A stretch of DNA of 10,175 nucleotides, from contig NZ_CALLXM010000172.1 in the NCBI RefSeq assembly GCF_937875265.1, positions 1 through 10,175 of the forward strand. The letters are read 5' to 3'. This document shows, piece by piece, positions 6,381 to 10,175 of this stretch. The notes under the pieces were generated by a model, which ran no database searches, was not told where the DNA came from, and saw only the letters and a program-made list of their open reading frames with translations. Position 1 is the stretch's first letter. Each line of letters opens with the position of its first letter. Source of the DNA: an uncultured Acetobacter sp. (GTDB lineage: Bacteria > Pseudomonadota > Alphaproteobacteria > Acetobacterales > Acetobacteraceae). A program made the translations under genes and the position numbers.

Positions 6381-8282
6381 TCAGGCAGATTGCATTACGG
6401 AGACTGGGGCCTGTTCCTGCTCAACAGAATACTGTTCAGCGGGAGCGGCGGTAATGGTCAGCATTCCCATCATGCTTTCAGTCTGTTCTGCCAGCGGAAG
6501 CAGAGCATCGCCTTTCGTCCAGACATACGTGGTATCACCGGCGTTATTGTGCCAGCCACCCGGAGCAGTACCATTCAGATACGTTGTAATCTGACGTTGC
6601 TGTTTGTTACCCATAAACCATACGCCCAGAACAGCAACACCCAGGTAGCGGCGATCATCCACAAATGGGCCAACGTCATCACTCGGGCGGCTGATGCGGG
6701 AGGCGACCCTAACAGCGTCAACGCCAGATGGCAGCATGAAGCTGTACTCCTGACCATCGCGCCGTATGGGGCGGATAATGGCACCGTTACGCATCACAAG
6801 ATGCAGGTCGGGGTCATGCGTTGTCAGGCTCGTTCTGGCAACAGGCTCCATGCAACCTGCTACCTGATTTTCCCGTGTTTCCAGGTAATGATACAGCGGC
6901 TCTACAAAACTGCGGTCTGTGCACAGAGGGGCTGCAGCATCGTTACTCCAGCTCCGCGTTGCTGTGGTGCGCAGCGTGGCAATCTTGCTATCCTGGCGGA
7001 AGGATGAGCGATTACCTGTATCCAGGTAGCTTTCTGTCAGCATGCCATCTGCCGTAATGACGGACTGCTGTTCAGTTTCTACATGGTAATAATCGTAAGA
7101 AAAAATAGATTTATCGTAGAAAATAGACATGCCGTTAACCAGCATACGCACAGGGACAAACCTGTCTTTGAAAAACAGGCAATGTTCTGCGGTAAGCAGC
7201 ATGTCTTTGTAGGGTACGCCGTCAGCAATGGCATCTTTTAGAACGCGAACTGGCCAGCCAGCTTCGTCATCAGGCAAATTGAGACGAACATCGACATGCG
7301 CTTTTCCGACCCAGACGACAGGGCGGATAATATCCGTCGCGTTTTCCCAGTCAAAAGCAATAATTTCGTCGCCAATACGTACATCTTCGACAGCAATATT
7401 GCCGTTTGTTGTACGGATCATGCTACCCGCAAGGAAACAGGCGCCTACGTACGTATTTTTATCATCATAGCTGATGACCAAAGGATTGGTCGTCGAACCA
7501 TCTGTATAATAAGTGCCTGTGGCAAGGGTTACGCCGTTAGCAGTATTTGCAGTGTACGTTCCTACTGTGCTCCCATCGGCCCCATAAAGAGTGACTATAC
7601 TTGTGCCGACAATTGAAGAGCTATCAATTGTATATTTTGCGACAGGCGCAATTGTATCTTGAAATTCTATCGTATCAGATTTTGGATTGTAGTTATTAAT
7701 TGTCGTTGAGCTAATATCTATAAGTGTTCCGCCCGCATTGACAACGAGTGTTCCACCGCCTGTTGTAAAATTAATAGTCGAGCCTGTGATCAGGTTAATG
7801 AGACCAAAGCTACCAGCGAATGTACCGCCATACCCAATATTGATGGTTGAACCGGCTAAAGCGGAAGCAATAACGTTACCACTGAAAGATGCAACGCCAC
7901 CATATACGTTGATCGTCTGGCCACTGAGTGCGTTGACCAGAACGTTAATAGTCGTGTCACCACCGATCCAGAAAGTATTTCCGTTCAGGAGGGAAACAAT
8001 GATAGAGAGATCACCGGTTGATCCTGGAAGAGTAACAAATGTTCCTCCGCCTAGGCCAAGTAATTCTGTGTAACCGCTTGAACCAGTAACAACTCCGCCA
8101 CTTCCAAGTAAGCCAGTTCCAAGGACCCCTGTATTCACATCCTGGGCTGATAAAAGATATTTTCCAGTGCTATCTTTTACACTTACTGTGTAGCTATGCC
8201 CACCAACACCCAAAAGTACTGGCCCGTTATCTACTATTGTGTAAGTGATGCCGTTTACTGTTTTTGTATATGTTGTAGGCAT
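6381..8282 (-). CDS. Hint (Hedgehog/Intein, Hint_2) domain protein with solenoid-like N-terminal region
   Basis: A 633-residue protein in three parts. Residues 1-270 are Gly/Thr/Ser/Asn-rich, without a cleavable signal peptide, and contain about four 23-residue units built on G-x-T-I-N. Residues about 282-425 are a Hint_2 domain. Its nucleophile candidate is C282 in ACFLAGSMIRT, followed by IAVEDVRIGDEIIAFDW, then the LLTAEHC motif (T364, H367) and YYHVETEQQSVITADG ending in ESYLDTGNR. Residues about 490-593 form a separate C-terminal domain, ending in WTKGDALLPL, shared with the downstream gene. Hint domains cleave the peptide bond before the Cys through a thioester, so self-release of the N-terminal region is plausible. 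No intein-type terminal His-Asn is seen, and the position usually His in ...EQQSV appears to be Gln. ATG 8282 is chosen over GTG 8318 because CAGGAA lies 8 nt upstream of it. Substrate and biological role are unknown; related proteins are usually presumed secreted or surface-exposed. Confidence 0.85.
   Translation of the reverse strand: MPTTYTKTVNGITYTIVDNGPVLLGVGGHSYTVSVKDSTGKYLLSAQDVNTGVLGTGLLGSGGVVTGSSGYTELLGLGGGTFVTLPGSTGDLSIIVSLLNGNTFWIGGDTTINVLVNALSGQTINVYGGVASFSGNVIASALAGSTINIGYGGTFAGSFGLINLITGSTINFTTGGGTLVVNAGGTLIDISSTTINNYNPKSDTIEFQDTIAPVAKYTIDSSSIVGTSIVTLYGADGSTVGTYTANTANGVTLATGTYYTDGSTTNPLVISYDDKNTYVGACFLAGSMIRTTNGNIAVEDVRIGDEIIAFDWENATDIIRPVVWVGKAHVDVRLNLPDDEAGWPVRVLKDAIADGVPYKDMLLTAEHCLFFKDRFVPVRMLVNGMSIFYDKSIFSYDYYHVETEQQSVITADGMLTESYLDTGNRSSFRQDSKIATLRTTATRSWSNDAAAPLCTDRSFVEPLYHYLETRENQVAGCMEPVARTSLTTHDPDLHLVMRNGAIIRPIRRDGQEYSFMLPSGVDAVRVASRISRPSDDVGPFVDDRRYLGVAVLGVWFMGNKQQRQITTYLNGTAPGGWHNNAGDTTYVWTKGDALLPLAEQTESMMGMLTITAAPAEQYSVEQEQAPVSVMQSA
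7704..7988 (-). repeat. Protein-level repeats in the Hint protein (about 23 aa units)
   Basis: Residues about 99-193 contain successive units beginning LNGNTFWIGG, LSGQTINVYGG, LAGSTINIGYGG and ITGSTINFTTGGG, each followed by about ten small or hydrophobic residues. The recurring G-x-T-I-N-hydrophobic-x-x-G-G core suggests a beta-solenoid passenger. The underlying DNA has diverged, so this is a repeat of fold rather than of recent sequence. Confidence 0.6.
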
Positions 8283-8347
8283 TTTTATAATTCCTGATGT
8301 ATGCAAGAGCGATTTCACACATACGCATTATTAAAATCGCGTTAATG

Positions 8348-8376
8348 TTATTATTACCCAGATTTCGTTAAATCAA
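8348..8376 (-). promoter_or_regulatory. Putative promoter of the Hint gene
   Basis: On the minus strand TTGATT (8376-8371) and TAATAA (8353-8348) are separated by 17 bp, about 65 bp upstream of ATG 8282. The -10 match is weak (three of six; the overlapping AATAAT matches five of six but shortens the spacer to 15). AT-rich surroundings make chance matches easy. Confidence 0.35.
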
Positions 8377-8400
8377 GAGAAACAAAATTTCTAACGAAAT
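8362..8400. promoter_or_regulatory. Operator-like inverted repeat upstream of the Hint gene
   Basis: ATTTCGTTA (8362-8370) and TAACGAAAT (8392-8400) are perfect 9-bp inverted copies separated by 21 bp. One arm lies inside the spacer of the putative promoter and the other lies about two helical turns upstream. Arm centres are 30 bp apart, close to three helical turns, so two protein dimers or a looped complex could bind. No regulator is identified. Confidence 0.4.
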
Positions 8401-8661
8401 TGTGAGTTGAACAAAAATTGCATAAATAAACAGTATTATTTTAAAAAATAATATATTTTATGAGACACCGTAAGGAAATAGGGAGATATATAATTGAGAG
8501 GAAATTGAATATTTTTGGGAAGTGTGAAGGAGTAAGATATTGAAATATATGTATAAAATTATATTTATAAAATATTTTTTATAAAAAATCGAGCTAAGAT
8601 GTCGAGTGCAGACGATTTTACAAAAAGATCAAAATTCCAAAAAGAGATGGGACTGTAATTG

Positions 8662-8697
8662 TGACGGTAATTGATTCTCGAACGAGAACTGCCGTCA
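8662..8697. repeat. Nested inverted repeat (possible structured RNA element)
   Basis: Outer arms TGACGG (8662-8667) and CCGTCA (8692-8697) enclose a second hairpin, TTCTC (8675-8679) with GAGAA (8684-8688) and a GAAC loop. It is G+C-rich inside an AT-rich gap. No T-run follows on either strand. Confidence 0.35.
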
Positions 8698-8758
8698 ATA
8701 TGTTTATGATTGTTCATTAAATTACGAATGAGTTATGCTATTTGTATTCAAAGGTGAG

Positions 8759-8800
8759 GGTATAAAGAAATGCAAATACCAAGGTGACCTCTTTTATACC
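8759..8800. repeat. Imperfect inverted repeat in the AT-rich gap
   Basis: GGTATAAAGA (8759-8768) and TCTTTTATACC (8790-8800) pair with a single bulged base over a 21-nt loop. AAGGTGA also occurs twice, at 8751-8757 and 8781-8787. Function unknown. Confidence 0.3.
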
Positions 8801-9331
8801 TAGTGTTCCTATAGATACTGAGTGTCAGTTTATCAGGCTACGTGCAGTCGAATGACGCATTAGGGTTATTGAGCATCGCGGATGTATGAAGGGGCATATA
8901 AGTTTATTAAACAGTAAGAAAATAAGGCGACTTCAATATTTGAATGAGGAACCATTGAAATATTTAGAAAAATTTTGGTGTTTAATATGCAATAGTTTCT
9001 CGAGCGCTCAGACTGGATCTACGTTGATATGAAAAGTAGTAAAACTGTGGATGCTGTTTGATAAGGGCAGAATTTCTGCTCGAACAAAAATGGTGAGTAT
9101 TACACGCAGTGTTTAGGAAGTAATTTTAGAGCATAAATCGGATAAAATTCCAAACTTTCCACTAGAAAAAACAAACACAAACAATCAAAGCATCAGGACT
9201 TAGGAGTGAATTGAAAATATGTTTCATTTAAAAAATTGATCAATTCACAAATAAATAGGATTATTTTTTAGAATAGTTTCAATTTATGCGCTAAAAATAA
9301 AAATTAATAAGGCTTTTCAGTAATCTTTTTG

Positions 9332-9401
9332 AAAAAAAAGAGGCGACGGTGACAGTCCTCACTTGCGACTCCTACGCCCCTTCGGAGAAACCGAAAGGGC
9401 G
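9332..9401 (-). terminator. Terminator region downstream of dps
   Basis: On the minus strand, 11 bp past the dps stop, CGCCCTTTCGG (9401-9391) pairs with CCGAAGGGGCG (9385-9375) around a 5-nt loop, with one G-U pair. About 35 nt further, a GAGG/CCTC foldback runs straight into eight T (9339-9332). GGGGCG of the first hairpin can alternatively pair with the CGCCTC just before the T-run, so the exact terminating fold is uncertain. Confidence 0.65.
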
Positions 9402-9412
9402 CCTTAGAATTT

Positions 9413-9952
9413 TTAGCCGTTCTTCCCAAATGCCGGGCGGGTTGCTTCAAACAGGAACCATGTGCGGCGTTCCGTCTCATCAATCCAGTTTTCCAGCAGG
9501 CTGGCTGTGGCGACGTCATTGGCGTCATCACACACTGCGTGGACCTTACGCATCCGGGTGGTAAGCGCCAGATTATCGTCGCGCAGCTCGGCCAGCATGT
9601 CTTCTGGTGTCACATACAGCGCGTCGTTATCCAGAACCTGCGTGCGGCGGCCAATTTCACCCACAGAATGCAGCGTGGTGCCCCCAATTTTACGGGCGCG
9701 TTCTGCCATTGGGTCAGTCATGGCAAAAATCTGCGCGCTCTGTTCGTCCAGCAGCAGGTGGTAGTCACGGAAGTGGCGGCCGCTCATATGCCAGTGGAAA
9801 TTCTTTGTTTTGATATAAAGGGCAAAAACATCGGCCAGCGTGTCGGCCAGGCCAGCGGCAACTTCCCTGACGCCTTCAGCCTTCAGGTCAGTCGGGGTGC
9901 CAAGATATTCGCGGATATGGGCTTCTTTAGCGGTAGGAGCTGTTTTCGTCAT
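9413..9952 (-). CDS. dps: Dps-family DNA-binding ferritin-like protein
   Basis: A 179-residue cytosolic Dps/miniferritin. The protein assembles as a 12-mer that oxidises Fe2+ with H2O2, stores the iron and shields DNA in starvation and oxidative stress. The inter-subunit ferroxidase ligands are all present: H53 in NFHWHMSG, H65 in DYHLLLDEQ, and D80 and E84 in DPMAERARKIGG, with the same spacing as E. coli H51, H63, D78 and E82. The N-terminal ~25 residues carry several Lys and could contribute to DNA contact. W in LLENWIDETERRTWFLFEATR matches the typical last helix. ATG 9952 is chosen over ATG 9961 because AAGAAGGA lies 8 nt upstream of the former, while the latter directly abuts it. It is transcribed alone from an upstream regulatory region and closed by its own terminator. 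Confidence 0.95.
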   Translation of the reverse strand: MTKTAPTAKEAHIREYLGTPTDLKAEGVREVAAGLADTLADVFALYIKTKNFHWHMSGRHFRDYHLLLDEQSAQIFAMTDPMAERARKIGGTTLHSVGEIGRRTQVLDNDALYVTPEDMLAELRDDNLALTTRMRKVHAVCDDANDVATASLLENWIDETERRTWFLFEATRPAFGKNG

Positions 9953-9977
9953 GAACCTCATCCTTCTTTGCCTCAGG

Positions 9978-9993
9978 CGCTACAGATGTAGCG
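9978..9993. promoter_or_regulatory. Perfect 16-bp palindromic site in the dps leader
   Basis: CGCTACA-GA-TGTAGCG has perfect 7-bp arms around a 2-bp centre, ending 25 bp upstream of ATG 9952. It may be an operator between the dps promoter and start codon, or a 6-bp RNA hairpin with a tetraloop just ahead of the ribosome site. The cognate protein is unknown; it does not match the Fur or OxyR consensus as I know them. Confidence 0.45.
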
Positions 9994-10006
9994 TTCTGCT
10001 GTTACA

Positions 10007-10031
10007 AAGGAGGTGGGACGGGAAAAGTTCC
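10007..10031 (-). promoter_or_regulatory. Possible EcfG-type general-stress promoter for dps
   Basis: On the minus strand GGAAC (10031-10027), 16 bp, then CCTT (10010-10007). The alphaproteobacterial EcfG sigma factor recognises GGAAC-N16/17-cGTT, so the -35 is exact and the -10 matches three of four bases. Transcription would start near 10000, just ahead of the palindrome at 9978-9993. No good sigma70 boxes were found in this gap. Confidence 0.3.
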
Positions 10032-10090
10032 GTTACAATGGACGTGGAGCCAGCCATGCCGTTTATGCAGAGAGAGCTTGGGCTTTTCAC

Positions 10091-10113
10091 TTCGCCCGCG
10101 CTGGGCAGGCGAA
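10091..10113. repeat. Short inverted repeat near the window's right edge
   Basis: TTCGCC (10091-10096) and GGCGAA (10108-10113) are perfect inverted 6-mers around an 11-nt spacer that itself can fold (GCCC/GGGC). Nothing else is recognised between 10032 and 10175. Confidence 0.25.
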
Positions 10114-10175
10114 TGAGGTAAAAACCACAGCCCATACGGTTCACAGTTCTCGGCCAGTCGGCACCCTTTTTGCGT

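Larger units (their letters stand above)
8401..9331. other. AT-rich gap with no recognisable gene
   Basis: About 930 bp of DNA clearly poorer in G+C than every flanking gene (one 60-base stretch at 8401-8460 has only nine G or C). Stops are dense in all frames. The longest item noticed is a 48-codon ATG frame at 8886-9032 without a good ribosome site. Small dyads occur at 8574-8589 (perfect 16-bp A/T palindrome), 8662-8697, 8759-8800, 9067-9079 and 9206-9248. The stretch may be a long regulatory region for the Hint gene, a foreign insertion, or the remains of a lost gene; the sequence alone does not decide. Confidence 0.6.

Noticed and set aside
7738..8073. 111-codon plus-strand frame opposite the Hint gene
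   Set aside because: Shadow of the repetitive Hint coding sequence with no domain of its own.
8283..8318. N-terminal extension of the Hint protein from GTG 8318
   Set aside because: The better ribosome site (CAGGAA) lies inside this extension and serves ATG 8282.
8886..9032. 48-codon ATG frame with basic N-terminal part in the AT-rich gap
   Set aside because: No clear Shine-Dalgarno and no recognised family. Could be a gene remnant, but not supportable as a gene.
10006..10121. Perfect Shine-Dalgarno-like AAAGGAGGTG on the + strand followed by a short ATG frame at 10038
   Set aside because: The spacing to the ATG is over 20 nt, the frame is only 27 codons, and the site coincides with the dps promoter region on the other strand.
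10002..10175. Open minus-strand frames running in from the right edge toward dps
   Set aside because: Under 60 codons, no family recognised, and they would run through the dps promoter region; too little is visible.
1..10175. CRISPR array, insertion sequence, tRNA or rRNA
   Set aside because: No regularly spaced repeats, no transposase motifs or terminal repeats with target duplications, and no tRNA/rRNA signatures were seen on reading through.

Overview
The window looks like chromosome from an alphaproteobacterium, most likely an acetic acid bacterium (Acetobacteraceae, Acetobacter-like). The reasons are a PLP aspartate 4-decarboxylase, a TonB-dependent receptor and a Hint_2-type (Hedgehog/Intein) protein together, G+C-rich housekeeping genes with an AT-rich accessory island, and the codon use. 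The genus is inferred from protein resemblance only; no marker gene or rRNA is present.

Left part (1-3278, + strand): the C-terminal part of an AI-2E/PerM-family membrane permease, a complete EamA/DMT transporter, and aspD, a bifunctional aspartate aminotransferase/aspartate 4-decarboxylase. The last two run in the same direction with a gap of about 130 bp. The usual aspartate/alanine antiporter partner of AspD is not seen.

Middle (3279-5840): a roughly 380-bp regulatory gap holds a strong 9-bp hairpin, a sigma70-like promoter and a 14-bp-period direct repeat. A TonB-dependent siderophore-type receptor with a His/Lys-rich N-terminal linker follows.

Accessory part (5851-9331, - strand): a 633-residue Hint protein has a Gly/Thr/Ser-rich solenoid-like N-terminal region, a Hint_2 domain and a distinct C-terminal domain. 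Immediately downstream, behind a near-perfect intrinsic terminator, is a small 153-residue gene that is a free-standing copy of only that C-terminal domain. The Hint gene has a promoter/operator-like dyad and about 1 kb of AT-rich, apparently gene-free DNA upstream. This Hint plus free-standing tail pair is the most unusual thing in the window.

Right end (9332-10175, - strand): dps, a ferritin-like DNA-protecting protein, has a terminator, a perfect 16-bp palindrome in its leader and a possible EcfG-type stress promoter. The last ~140 bp hold nothing recognisable.

The TonB receptor (probable iron import) and Dps (iron oxidation and storage) could both belong to iron and oxidative-stress physiology, and AspD to amino-acid or pH metabolism. 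No single pathway ties the window together.
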